Positions 18,577 to 26,550 of a DNA stretch of 64,000 nt are shown here, one piece after another. Each line of letters opens with the position of its first letter. Position 1 is the first letter of the stretch. The notes under the pieces are model-generated. The model worked only from the letters and a program-made list of their open reading frames with translations. It did not search any database and had not been told where the DNA came from. A program made the translations under genes and the position numbers. The stretch lies in assembly GCF_000420065.1 (NCBI RefSeq), contig NZ_ATUF01000002.1, positions 806,001 through 870,000 on the forward strand, given 5' to 3'. The stretch comes from Varibaculum cambriense DSM 15806 (GTDB lineage Bacteria; Actinomycetota; Actinomycetes; Actinomycetales; Actinomycetaceae).

Positions 18577-19241
18577 GTGAGCAGCCAGAGCAAACCCCCA
18601 CCTATACCCAGCGGATGCTGCGCGCCGCCCAAGAGCACGCTTTTTCGCAGGGTCTAATCCGCATGTCTGCTAGTGAGCTGCGGCGTTTTCGGGGAAGACG
18701 AAACTGGGATGGGGTGGCGGCTCCCGCTATTGCCGAGGACGCATCTGCCAGCGAGTTTGGGGAAATTTCTTTAGGGAAAGTCAAAGGCATCAATGATAAC
18801 TATGCTCGTGATCAGGTGCCAGGATTAGCTCAATTGCAGCCCTCTCCCGGACTTGCGGGGGCGGGGAATGGCGGCAGATGGTCACGCCGGGAACCGCGCA
18901 GTTTAGGGGCGGTTTGGAAAAAATATGTGCGAAATTTTGGGCTCGGAAAACTCCTTGATGAAGGCAAACTAAAGGCCAATTGGGAGCAAATAGTGGGCAG
19001 TCAAGTAGCCCAACACGCCCAGATTGAATCCATTAAAGATGGAGATGTGATTTTGCGTTGTGACTCTACCCGCTGGGCCAGCGAGTTGCGCAACCTGATT
19101 CCCCAACTAATGGGGCTAATCGAAGAGCATGCGGGGACAGTAGTGATCAAACGCTTGATTGTGTTGGGTCCGAAGGCGCCCTCGTGGAAATACGGGCCGC
19201 GTTCGGTGAAAGGGCGCGGTCCGCGCGATACCTATGGTTGA
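18573..19241 (+). CDS. DUF721 protein, DciA-like helicase-loading factor
   Basis: This gene sits in the classical Rv0004 position after recF, in a four-base overlap. The N-terminal 110 residues are low-complexity; the C-terminal part is the DUF721 fold (LGAVWKKYVRNFGLGKLLDEGKLKANWEQIVGSQV is cut by position: about residues 110-145, then DVILRCDSTRWASELRN). DUF721 proteins of this clade are DciA, which helps recruit the replicative helicase DnaB in bacteria without DnaC/DnaI. The assignment is by family and context. Confidence 0.88.
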   Translation: MSEQPEQTPTYTQRMLRAAQEHAFSQGLIRMSASELRRFRGRRNWDGVAAPAIAEDASASEFGEISLGKVKGINDNYARDQVPGLAQLQPSPGLAGAGNGGRWSRREPRSLGAVWKKYVRNFGLGKLLDEGKLKANWEQIVGSQVAQHAQIESIKDGDVILRCDSTRWASELRNLIPQLMGLIEEHAGTVVIKRLIVLGPKAPSWKYGPRSVKGRGPRDTYG

Positions 19242-20025
19242 TTTAGGTCCACCTCCCGGCAGTATTACCGATCGGCAGCAGGTAGGGGGCACAGCGAGCG
19301 GGGGGAACCCCTACACTTTGGCCGGAACCGATTATGAACGCTACCGTCCCACCTATCCGCCGTTGGCAGTAGACGCGGCGCTTTCTGGGCTAAAAAACCC
19401 GAAAACACTAGATGTTGGGGCTGGTAGCGGCAAATTTACTCGGGCGTTAGCGGCGCGGGGAGTAACGGTTAGCGCCCTGGAGCCCGCGGCAGCGATGCGG
19501 GAAATGTTCCGCGAATCCCTTCCTCAAATCCCTCTATATGAGGGCAAAGCCGAGGACGTGGCCGAGTTATTTGCGCCTAAAACCTTTGATGCGCTCTGTT
19601 TTGCGCAATCCTGGCATTGGGTTGATAAGGAGGCGGCCTGCGCAGCGGCTCTTAAGGTATTGCAGCCCGGTGGGCGGCTAGTGATTATCTATAACCAGAT
19701 GAATGTGTCTTTCCCCTGGGTAAAGCGGCTTTCGCGGGTGATGCGTTCGGGGGATGTACACCATCCTGACCGCATACCCCAGTTGGGAAAGGGATTCGCA
19801 AAGCCGGAGCTAAGCCTTTTCCAATGGGGAATATCGTTGCCGGTAGCTGCGCTTTTTACCTTGGCGAAAACCCGGTCATCGTATCTGCGAGCCAGTGCCA
19901 GCGGAAAGCGGCATTTGCAGACTAATCTGCGATCTTATTTATGCGATGATTTGGGTTTAAACCCTGAGCAAAGCGTAACTTTGCCTTATTACACTCTGGT
20001 ATGGATCGCCCCGGTGGCTAACTAG
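19234..20025 (+). CDS. Class I SAM-dependent methyltransferase
   Basis: A 263-residue protein with the Rossmann-type SAM motif I DVGAGSGKFTRALA, motif II acidic turn in SALEPAAAM, and the FAQSWHWVDKEAA segment typical of the Methyltransf_11/25 group that acts on small molecules. It starts eight bases inside the end of the DUF721 gene, so it is translationally coupled to it. This is not a conserved member of the dnaN-gyrB block. The substrate is unknown. Confidence 0.85.
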   Translation: MVDLGPPPGSITDRQQVGGTASGGNPYTLAGTDYERYRPTYPPLAVDAALSGLKNPKTLDVGAGSGKFTRALAARGVTVSALEPAAAMREMFRESLPQIPLYEGKAEDVAELFAPKTFDALCFAQSWHWVDKEAACAAALKVLQPGGRLVIIYNQMNVSFPWVKRLSRVMRSGDVHHPDRIPQLGKGFAKPELSLFQWGISLPVAALFTLAKTRSSYLRASASGKRHLQTNLRSYLCDDLGLNPEQSVTLPYYTLVWIAPVAN

Positions 20026-20086
20026 ATACCTGCTTTATCGCAGGTAGATACACTTTAGCTGACTAGTTTCGGGGCTTGGAAATAAT

Positions 20087-20127
20087 GTTCACCAAGAATT
20101 AACGCTGGCGTCAGGGAAGCGTTAACT
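20087..20127 (+). promoter_or_regulatory. PHO-box-like repeats before pstS
   Basis: GTTCACC (20087-20093) is followed 11 bp later by ATTAACG and, after about three helical turns, by GTTAACT (20121-20127). The 11-bp spacing and the GTTCACC sequence agree with PhoP/RegX3-type boxes of actinobacteria. The regulator gene lies downstream in this same window. Confidence 0.5.
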
Positions 20128-20182
20128 TCTTGTCTTAGCTTGCAAGTGTCAATGAAAGATCTAAAAGAATTGAAGGAAAGAC

Positions 20183-21283
20183 ATGCGCAAGAGCATTAAA
20201 TCTTTAGCTGTTATCGCTGGTCTTGCCCTTTCGGCAACCAGCTTGGCCGCCTGTGGCTCCGATAACGCCACGGGGACAGCTGAAAACACCAAGAAAGTTG
20301 AGACCACCGATATTTCTGGCAAACTTGCAGGCGCGGGCGCATCCTCCCAAAAGAGTGCAGTTGAGGCTTGGAAAGCCGGATTTGCGGATGTAGCTAAAAA
20401 TGTGGAAGTTACCTATGACCCGACTGGTTCCGGGGCGGGGGTTACTACCTTTTTACAGGGAGGCGTAGCCTTCGCGGGTACTGACGAGGCGCTTTCCAGT
20501 GAAGAAATCGATAAATCTGCTGCGGTTTGTAAAGACTCCAAGGCAATTAACCTGCCGGTTTATGTATCTCCAGTGGTGGTTGCTTTCAACCTGGAGGGAA
20601 TCAAGACGCTGAATATGAAACCGGAAACCATCGCCAAGATTTTCCGCGGGGAAATCACCAAATGGAATGATCCGGCTATCGTCGCCGATAACAAGGATGC
20701 GAAACTGCCTGACTCCAAGATTGTGGCTATTCACCGCGCTGACCAGTCTGGTACCACTGAGAACTTTACCGATTACCTGCACTCGGCAGCGCCAACCGCC
20801 TGGCCGGATGATCCTTCTAAGGATTGGCCGGTAGCTGGGGGCGAATCCGGAGACAAAACCGCTGGGGTAGTAGACAATCTGAAGAAGACTCAAGGTGCGA
20901 TCGGTTATATCGATGCCTCGCAAGCCGGTGACTTTGGAACTGCCGCACTCCAGGCCGGAGACGGTTTCGTGGAATACTCAGCCGAGGCAGCTGCCAAGAT
21001 CGTTGAAAGTGCCAAAGTTGAGGACGGCCGGGAAAAGAACGACCTGGCGTTGAACCTGAACCGCACCCCGGATGATCCCGAAGCCTACCCGCTGGTACTG
21101 GTTTCTTACTACGCGGTTTGCCCGCAGTACAAAGATGCCAATACTGCCAAACTGGTGAAAGCCTGGGTTAACTACGTGGTATCCGCTGACGGACAGCAGA
21201 AAGCTGCCGAGGCAGCCGGATCTGCTCCCTTGGGTGGCGAAATCACCAAGAAGATCACTACTGCGCTCGACGCAATCAAGTAA
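20183..21283 (+). CDS. pstS: Phosphate ABC transporter substrate-binding lipoprotein
   Basis: The high-affinity phosphate receptor. A lipoprotein signal ends in LAAC (Cys24). The mature protein has the PstS motifs GAGASSQKSAVEAW, DPTGSGAGVTTF, GTDEALSSEE and HRADQSGTTENFTDYL, which together form the phosphate pocket. Length is 366 residues. GAAGGAAAG precedes ATG 20183. It is the first gene of pstSCAB and lies downstream of PHO-box-like repeats. Confidence 0.96.
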   Translation: MRKSIKSLAVIAGLALSATSLAACGSDNATGTAENTKKVETTDISGKLAGAGASSQKSAVEAWKAGFADVAKNVEVTYDPTGSGAGVTTFLQGGVAFAGTDEALSSEEIDKSAAVCKDSKAINLPVYVSPVVVAFNLEGIKTLNMKPETIAKIFRGEITKWNDPAIVADNKDAKLPDSKIVAIHRADQSGTTENFTDYLHSAAPTAWPDDPSKDWPVAGGESGDKTAGVVDNLKKTQGAIGYIDASQAGDFGTAALQAGDGFVEYSAEAAAKIVESAKVEDGREKNDLALNLNRTPDDPEAYPLVLVSYYAVCPQYKDANTAKLVKAWVNYVVSADGQQKAAEAAGSAPLGGEITKKITTALDAIK

Positions 21284-21307
21284 GATCCCCCAAATTTGGG
21301 CAATGGT

Positions 21308-21343
21308 GGCCAGGGGTACCGGCTATAACCGGTACCCCTGGCC
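21308..21343 (+). terminator. 15-bp perfect hairpin between pstS and pstC
   Basis: GGCCAGGGGTACCGG and its exact complement flank a 6-base loop. There is no U-run. It is best read as a partial terminator or a 3'-end stabiliser that keeps pstS mRNA more abundant than the downstream permease mRNAs. Confidence 0.7.
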
Positions 21344-21362
21344 TTAACCACCTGGAGGAAAT

Positions 21363-22334
21363 GTGAGTACCAAAACCCTCCCCGATAAACGACAATCCCT
21401 GCAAACTCCCTCCCGAAAGGGAATTTTCAATTGGGATGGACTGTTTTACCTAGCTACTAAAGGTTCAGCGGTAGTCATTGCCGCCGTGTTAGCCCTGGTA
21501 GCAATGTTCCTAACTTTGCAGGCCTGGCCGGCAATCTCTAACCCGGATCTGCGGCTGCGGATGCGGGGACGTACCGAAATGGTTAGCATCTGGGAGTATG
21601 TAGCGCCGCAGCTATTTGGAACCGTGCTGGCAGCGACGGTCGCCCTGGCGATTGCCTTGCCGTTATCTATGGCGCTGGCAGTATTTATTAACTTCTATGC
21701 TCCTAAGAAAATCTCGGCAATCATCGCGGGATTGATTGACGTAATGGTAGCGATTCCTTCGGTTGTTTACGGCCTGTGGGGCGGGTTGGTGTTATTACCA
21801 ATCTTGCAGCCGATTATGGAGTTTCTCGCCACCTATTTCGGCTGGTTCCCGTTGTTTTCTGGACCGGTTTCTCCGATTGGACGGGTAATTTTCTCGGCCT
21901 CGGTAGTGTTGGCGATTATGGTGATTCCGATTATTACCGCGCTGTGCCGAGAGGTTTATGCGCGCGCCCCCAGCCTGGAAATGGAGGCGGCGCTGGCGTT
22001 GGGCGCCACCAAGTGGGAAATGATAAAAACCGTGGTCTTACCGTTCGGACGTTCCGGTACGGTATCGGCGGCGATGATCGGACTCGGCCGGGCTCTGGGA
22101 GAAACTATGGCAGTGGCGATGGTACTTTCTCCCGGTGCCTCCTACGTATGGTCGTTGTTCCGGGCGGGAGCGCACTCTACGATTGCCTCCAATATCGCCC
22201 TGCAGTTCCCAGAGGCTGATTCCAATATGGCGGCAGCGCTAATCTTCACCGGTCTAGTGCTGTTCGTGCTGACATTACTGGTCAATTCGGGTGCACGTTG
22301 GTTGGTAGCCCGTAAAGAAAGTGCGGGGAAATAA
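21363..22334 (+). CDS. pstC: Phosphate ABC transporter permease PstC
   Basis: A 323-residue membrane subunit with about six transmembrane helices. It shows the PstC landmarks AIPSVVYGLWGG, ALALGATKWEMIKTVVLPF (EAA loop) and GLGRALGETMAVAMV. The start is GTG 21363 behind GGAGG; the overlapping ATG at 21361 runs straight into a stop in its own frame. The next gene follows the stop immediately. Confidence 0.95.
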   Translation: MSTKTLPDKRQSLQTPSRKGIFNWDGLFYLATKGSAVVIAAVLALVAMFLTLQAWPAISNPDLRLRMRGRTEMVSIWEYVAPQLFGTVLAATVALAIALPLSMALAVFINFYAPKKISAIIAGLIDVMVAIPSVVYGLWGGLVLLPILQPIMEFLATYFGWFPLFSGPVSPIGRVIFSASVVLAIMVIPIITALCREVYARAPSLEMEAALALGATKWEMIKTVVLPFGRSGTVSAAMIGLGRALGETMAVAMVLSPGASYVWSLFRAGAHSTIASNIALQFPEADSNMAAALIFTGLVLFVLTLLVNSGARWLVARKESAGK

Positions 22335-23474
22335 ATGAGGGAAGAAAATCAGAATCAGGGCGACCTGAAGTTAAAGCAACAATCTATAGGCATCGGCAAA
22401 GATTCCGCCAGCACCGGAGCAGTTAGCCGCGGTAAAAGCGAAAAGCTTGCGGCTTTATCTTCCTCGGATAATACCTCTGCTTTGCAGGCGGTAATCCTAG
22501 AGAGAAAGCTGAAGTATCAGGATAAACCAGAAAATGCAGAGCCAAAAACCGAGGTAAAGCACGCCCGGCTGGGTGGAGATAAAAAGCTGAGTTTTCGCCG
22601 CCGGTTCACCAATAACGCGATCGGGGCTTCTATGTGGCTGTGCGGTCTGCTGGTGCTAGCGATTTTAATCTCTATCGGATACGAACTGATCAGCCGGGGC
22701 ATGGGGATTATTTCCCCCTACTTCCTCAGCGTGTCTATGAAAGGCGTTTATGGGGGGATGCAAGCTGGTGGGATCTATCACGCGATGGTGGGCACCTTGC
22801 TGATTACTCTGGTAGCAGCGGTTATTTCTGTTCCCCTAGGGCTTGCGGTAGCCATCTACTTAACCGAATACGCGGGTAACACTAAGTTCGCCAAACTCAC
22901 TACCACCTTGGTAGATGTGATGACCGGTATTCCTTCCATAGTTGCCGGCCTGTTCGCGGCGGCGCTATTCACCATAGTGATTGGCCCAGCCTACCGCTCC
23001 GGTCTGATGGGAGCAGTTGCCCTTTCGGTATTAATGATTCCCCTGGTAGTGCGCTCATCTGCCGAAATGTTACGGCTAGTACCTAACGATTTACGGGAAG
23101 CCTCCTACGCCTTGGGGGTTCCTAAATGGCGCACCGTAGTCTCGGTTGTGCTGCGCACCTCGGCGGCTGGTCTAGTGACCTCGGTGGTGGTAGCGATCGC
23201 CCGTATCGTGGGTGAAACCGCGCCTTTGTTGATCACGGCCGGCATGTTCGACGCGATTAACAACAATGTGTTTTCTGGTCGCATGGAAACCCTGCCGGTC
23301 TATATCTATCAGCAGTACACGTCCACGGTTTCCTGTGCCGCCCACGCGGTGAACTGTAACCCCACTATCAATGTGGATCGCGCCTGGGGCGCGGCCTTAG
23401 TGCTGGTATTCGCGGTTTTGGTTTTGAATCTGGGAGCCAGGTTCGTAGCCAAGAAACTCTCGATTGGTAAATAA
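22335..23474 (+). CDS. pstA: Phosphate ABC transporter permease PstA with long N-terminal extension
   Basis: The second phosphate permease, 379 residues. The core from about residue 95 has the PstA pattern: AIYLTEYAG, DVMTGIPSIVAGLF, SYALGVPKWRTVVSVVLRT and ARIVGETAPLL. The first 90 residues are hydrophilic, rich in Lys, Ser, Gln and Glu, and predicted disordered and cytoplasmic. Most PstA proteins are near 290 residues, so this tail is extra. The start abuts the pstC stop. Confidence 0.94.
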   Translation: MREENQNQGDLKLKQQSIGIGKDSASTGAVSRGKSEKLAALSSSDNTSALQAVILERKLKYQDKPENAEPKTEVKHARLGGDKKLSFRRRFTNNAIGASMWLCGLLVLAILISIGYELISRGMGIISPYFLSVSMKGVYGGMQAGGIYHAMVGTLLITLVAAVISVPLGLAVAIYLTEYAGNTKFAKLTTTLVDVMTGIPSIVAGLFAAALFTIVIGPAYRSGLMGAVALSVLMIPLVVRSSAEMLRLVPNDLREASYALGVPKWRTVVSVVLRTSAAGLVTSVVVAIARIVGETAPLLITAGMFDAINNNVFSGRMETLPVYIYQQYTSTVSCAAHAVNCNPTINVDRAWGAALVLVFAVLVLNLGARFVAKKLSIGK

Positions 23475-23531
23475 ATAACTCGCCCTCGCCGCGAGTAGGG
23501 CTCCAAGAAGCAAAGCAGATAGGAAAAGAAA

Positions 23532-24311
23532 ATGGCAATCTGTTTAGAAACTAAACACTTAGACGTTTACTACGGAGATTTCAAAGCCGTAGAGGACGTA
23601 AATATGACGATTGAAACCCAAACGGTAACTTCCCTGATTGGGCCGTCGGGGTGTGGAAAATCCACGGTGCTGCGTACTTTGAACCGGATGCATGAAGTTA
23701 CTCCCGGAGGGCGCATTGGGGGAGAAGTTCTGCTCAACGGGGATAACCTTTACGGCAAAGATGTTGATCCGGTGGAGGTGCGGCGGATGATTGGGATGGT
23801 ATTCCAGCGTCCGAATCCCTTCCCCACCATGTCGATTAAGAACAATGTATTGGCGGGCTTGCATCTGAATCGGGTCAAAATCAGCAAATCCGAGGGCGAG
23901 CAGATCGTAGAAGAATCCCTCAAAGGCGCGAACCTATGGGAAGAAGTTAAAGACCGGCTAGATAAACCGGGCGCTTCCCTCTCAGGTGGCCAGCAGCAAC
24001 GTCTGTGTATTGCGCGCGCGATAGCAGTAAAGCCCGAGGTGCTGCTGATGGATGAGCCGTGCTCCGCGCTTGACCCCATCTCTACCTTGGCGATTGAAGA
24101 TCTGATTGCCCAGTTAAAAGAGACCTACACGATTGTGATCGTCACCCACAATATGCAGCAGGCGGCGCGAATCTCGGATCAGACCGCATTCTTTAACATT
24201 GCTGGGCCGCGTAAACCCGGGAAACTAGTTGAGATTGGTCCTACCGAATCCGTCTTCCTCACCCCCCACGAAAAGGTCACCGAAAACTACATTGCGGGGC
24301 GTTTTGGATAG
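23532..24311 (+). CDS. pstB: Phosphate ABC transporter ATPase PstB
   Basis: A 259-residue ATPase with Walker [18 protein letters not shown], the PstB-specific [13 protein letters not shown] and the signature [16 protein letters not shown]. Walker B is [13 protein letters not shown] and the switch is [13 protein letters not shown]. The end [10 protein letters not shown] is diagnostic. GGAAAAG lies before ATG 23532. phoU, often next, is absent here; a two-component system follows instead. Confidence 0.97.
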   Translation: MAICLETKHLDVYYGDFKAVEDVNMTIETQTVTSLIGPSGCGKSTVLRTLNRMHEVTPGGRIGGEVLLNGDNLYGKDVDPVEVRRMIGMVFQRPNPFPTMSIKNNVLAGLHLNRVKISKSEGEQIVEESLKGANLWEEVKDRLDKPGASLSGGQQQRLCIARAIAVKPEVLLMDEPCSALDPISTLAIEDLIAQLKETYTIVIVTHNMQQAARISDQTAFFNIAGPRKPGKLVEIGPTESVFLTPHEKVTENYIAGRFG

Positions 24312-24371
24312 GGCGCCCGCGCGGCGGCAATCGGCAGGGGTTCGGAGCCCACAGTGACAAATAAAAAAACT

Positions 24372-24399
24372 GTTACCTACGGTAAACGTTTGGTTAACG
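24372..24399 (+). promoter_or_regulatory. PHO-box-like tandem repeats before the histidine kinase gene
   Basis: GTTACCT (24372), GTAAACG (24382) and GTTAACG (24393) are spaced 10 and 11 bp apart, about 50 bp before the kinase start. They resemble the repeats before pstS and suggest autoregulation by the downstream response regulator. Confidence 0.45.
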
Positions 24400-24449
24400 G
24401 AGTCAATCTAATTAGTTTCTCAGATATTTACACCTCTAAAATATGAGGT

Positions 24450-25535
24450 ATGGAGGGCACAAGCGACCAGGTGAGTTGGGATGGTTCAGGCTGGCAGGTA
24501 GAGGATCTTTCTACAATCCTCGATGCCCTACCCGAAGCCTCAGTAGTGCTGGAGCCGGATAACTCCTTTGCCTACGTTTCGCAGATGGCGCGGCTAGTTC
24601 CCCTATTCCATAACGGGAAAATTGAGTACCCACAAGTTTTAGAGCAGATTGAAAAGGCACGCAGTACGGGGCGAATCGTAGAGGAAGAATACGATTTGGT
24701 GCATCCCGATGCTGCCGTTCCCTGGTCGGTTAGGGTGCGGGTTGCTCCCATCTCCTCGCGGCACACCCTGGTGTTACTGGAGGATCGTACCCGCGTCCTC
24801 CAGGCCGATGCCACCCGGCGGGAATTTGTGGTTAACGCCTCCCATGAACTGAAAACCCCGGTGGGAGCAATTTCTTTGCTGGCAGAAACTATCCACGATA
24901 ATGCTGATGATGTGCAGGCGGTGGAAAGTTTTTCCACTCAGCTAGTTAAAGAATCGCGGCGACTAACCAAACTGGTTTACGAAATTATTTCCTTAGCGCG
25001 TCTGCAAGATGGGCGCTTGCCAGCCAAGCCGCGTTCGATGTTGGTAATCGAAGCTATTAATGATGCGCTCGACCAGGTGGCTACCGCTGCTGAAGACGCA
25101 AATATTACGATAAATACCCATTTCCCACAGGGTGAAGATGTTCTGGTGCATGCCGATTTGGAACTGCTGACTTCCGCCCTGCAGAACCTATTGGAAAACG
25201 CGATTCGTTATTCTGATTCCGGGGGGCAGGTAGATATCACCTTGCGAGAAAACGACAATGTGGTTATCGAAGTTGCTGATAATGGGATCGGCATTTCTGA
25301 GGAAGACCAAAAACGAATTTTTGAACGCTTTTATCGGGTTGATCCAGCTCGTTCCCGCTCCACTGGCGGAACCGGGTTGGGGCTCTCGATTGTAAAACAC
25401 GTGGTCTCGGATCTTAATGGCTCCATCCACGTGAACTCGAAACCGGGGGAGGGCGCAACTTTCACCATTATTTTGCCGCGCCACATCCCAAACACTAAGC
25501 AAACTGACCAAATAGCGCTGACAAAGGAAAAATAA
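24450..25535 (+). CDS. SenX3-like sensor histidine kinase without membrane segments
   Basis: A 361-residue kinase. An N-terminal PAS-like region (LDALPEASVVLEPDNSFAYVS) leads to a HisKA domain with phosphoacceptor His132 in NASHELKTPVGAISLLAET. The HATPase_c domain follows (ENAIRYSD N-box, DNGIGI G1, GGTGLGLSIVKH G2). It is followed by a RegX3-type regulator with a one-base overlap, the SenX3/RegX3 order. Known SenX3 proteins have two N-terminal transmembrane helices; none is visible here, and no upstream in-frame extension supplies one. It therefore appears cytosolic. Context next to pstSCAB implies phosphate sensing. Confidence 0.9.
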   Translation: MEGTSDQVSWDGSGWQVEDLSTILDALPEASVVLEPDNSFAYVSQMARLVPLFHNGKIEYPQVLEQIEKARSTGRIVEEEYDLVHPDAAVPWSVRVRVAPISSRHTLVLLEDRTRVLQADATRREFVVNASHELKTPVGAISLLAETIHDNADDVQAVESFSTQLVKESRRLTKLVYEIISLARLQDGRLPAKPRSMLVIEAINDALDQVATAAEDANITINTHFPQGEDVLVHADLELLTSALQNLLENAIRYSDSGGQVDITLRENDNVVIEVADNGIGISEEDQKRIFERFYRVDPARSRSTGGTGLGLSIVKHVVSDLNGSIHVNSKPGEGATFTIILPRHIPNTKQTDQIALTKEK

Positions 25536-26218
25536 TGACCACCATATTAGTAGTGGAGGACGAGGAAGCCTACCGCAAGCCTCTCGAATACTCCCTAAAA
25601 CGTGAGGGTTACGAAGTCATTGGGGTAGAAGACGGTGACCGGGCACTTTCAGCGGTTAAATCCAACCGTATCGACCTGATTTTGCTAGATTTGATGCTCC
25701 CGGGGATCCCCGGTACCGAGGTTTGCCGTCAGGTGCGCGAGAATTTCGATACTCCCATCATCATGGTTACCGCTAAAGATGACGTGGTGGATGTGGTAAT
25801 CGGTTTGGAACTGGGCGCCGACGATTACGTTACTAAGCCCTATCGGTTCCGCGAACTTTTAGCCCGAATTACTGCGGTTTTGCGCCGTACCCAAGAGCTA
25901 CCTGAAATTGGAAACGTCTTGGAGGTCGGCCCGGTAACGATGGATGTTGACCGCCACGAAGTGCGGGTACACGGGGAACTTAAAGAGTTGCCGCTGCGGG
26001 AGTTTGAACTGCTGGAGTACTTCTTACGTAACCCCGAACGGGTACTTACTCGCGGACAGGTTATGGATCGGGTGTGGGGCGAAAACTGGTTCGGGGATCC
26101 TAAGACCCTAGACGTGCACGTCAAACGGCTGCGTTCCAAGATTGAGGACGACCCGCACTCACCGAAGATTATCGTGACCGTGCGCGGGCTGGGCTACCGG
26201 ATTATGGATCCTAAATAG
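25535..26218 (+). CDS. regX3: OmpR-family response regulator, RegX3-like
   Basis: A 227-residue regulator. The receiver domain has the acidic pair in VVEDEE, the phosphoacceptor Asp in LILLDLMLPG and the conserved Lys in DDYVTKPYRF. A winged-helix DNA-binding domain follows (LPLREFELLEYFLRNPERVLTR is partly quoted by position, residues about 155-176; VHVKRLRSKIE). Genes and order match the phosphate-responsive SenX3-RegX3 systems of actinobacteria. Likely targets are the two sets of PHO-box-like repeats at 20087 and 24372. Confidence 0.92.
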   Translation: MTTILVVEDEEAYRKPLEYSLKREGYEVIGVEDGDRALSAVKSNRIDLILLDLMLPGIPGTEVCRQVRENFDTPIIMVTAKDDVVDVVIGLELGADDYVTKPYRFRELLARITAVLRRTQELPEIGNVLEVGPVTMDVDRHEVRVHGELKELPLREFELLEYFLRNPERVLTRGQVMDRVWGENWFGDPKTLDVHVKRLRSKIEDDPHSPKIIVTVRGLGYRIMDPK

Positions 26219-26550
26219 CACCTGCCTTTCCGGTAAAGCTAGCCGGTATTGGTGCCAAGTCACCCTCGGCTGTAGCAAAGCTATCCCAGATCCTTTCGTG
26301 ACGGTACCTATCTTTTCTAAGTCCGCGCGCGTCCTCGGAAAAAATTTGCGTCTGACGCGCCGGAAGAAAAAAAGTGACTTTCCCCCGAAAAGTGGGGTGA
26401 GGCCGTAAAATGTGGGTTTTTGAGGCTTTCACGGTAGAATAGAGCTAGTGAGCGCCGGATTTTCGGCGTGAATGCCCCGGGGCGTACAGTGCTCAGTGGC
26501 TGGGAATATCCGGCTCGGGGTCAACGAACTAGATCAAGGAGATCCAGCAG
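26219..26550 (+). promoter_or_regulatory. 332-bp gyrB upstream region
   Basis: No gene is seen. A -10-like TAGAAT lies at 26435-26440, giving a leader of about 110 bases before gyrB, with no convincing -35 at 17 bp. A short CCCC/GGGG hairpin lies near 26382-26397. AAGGAGATCC just before GTG 26551 is the gyrB ribosome binding site. Confidence 0.4.
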
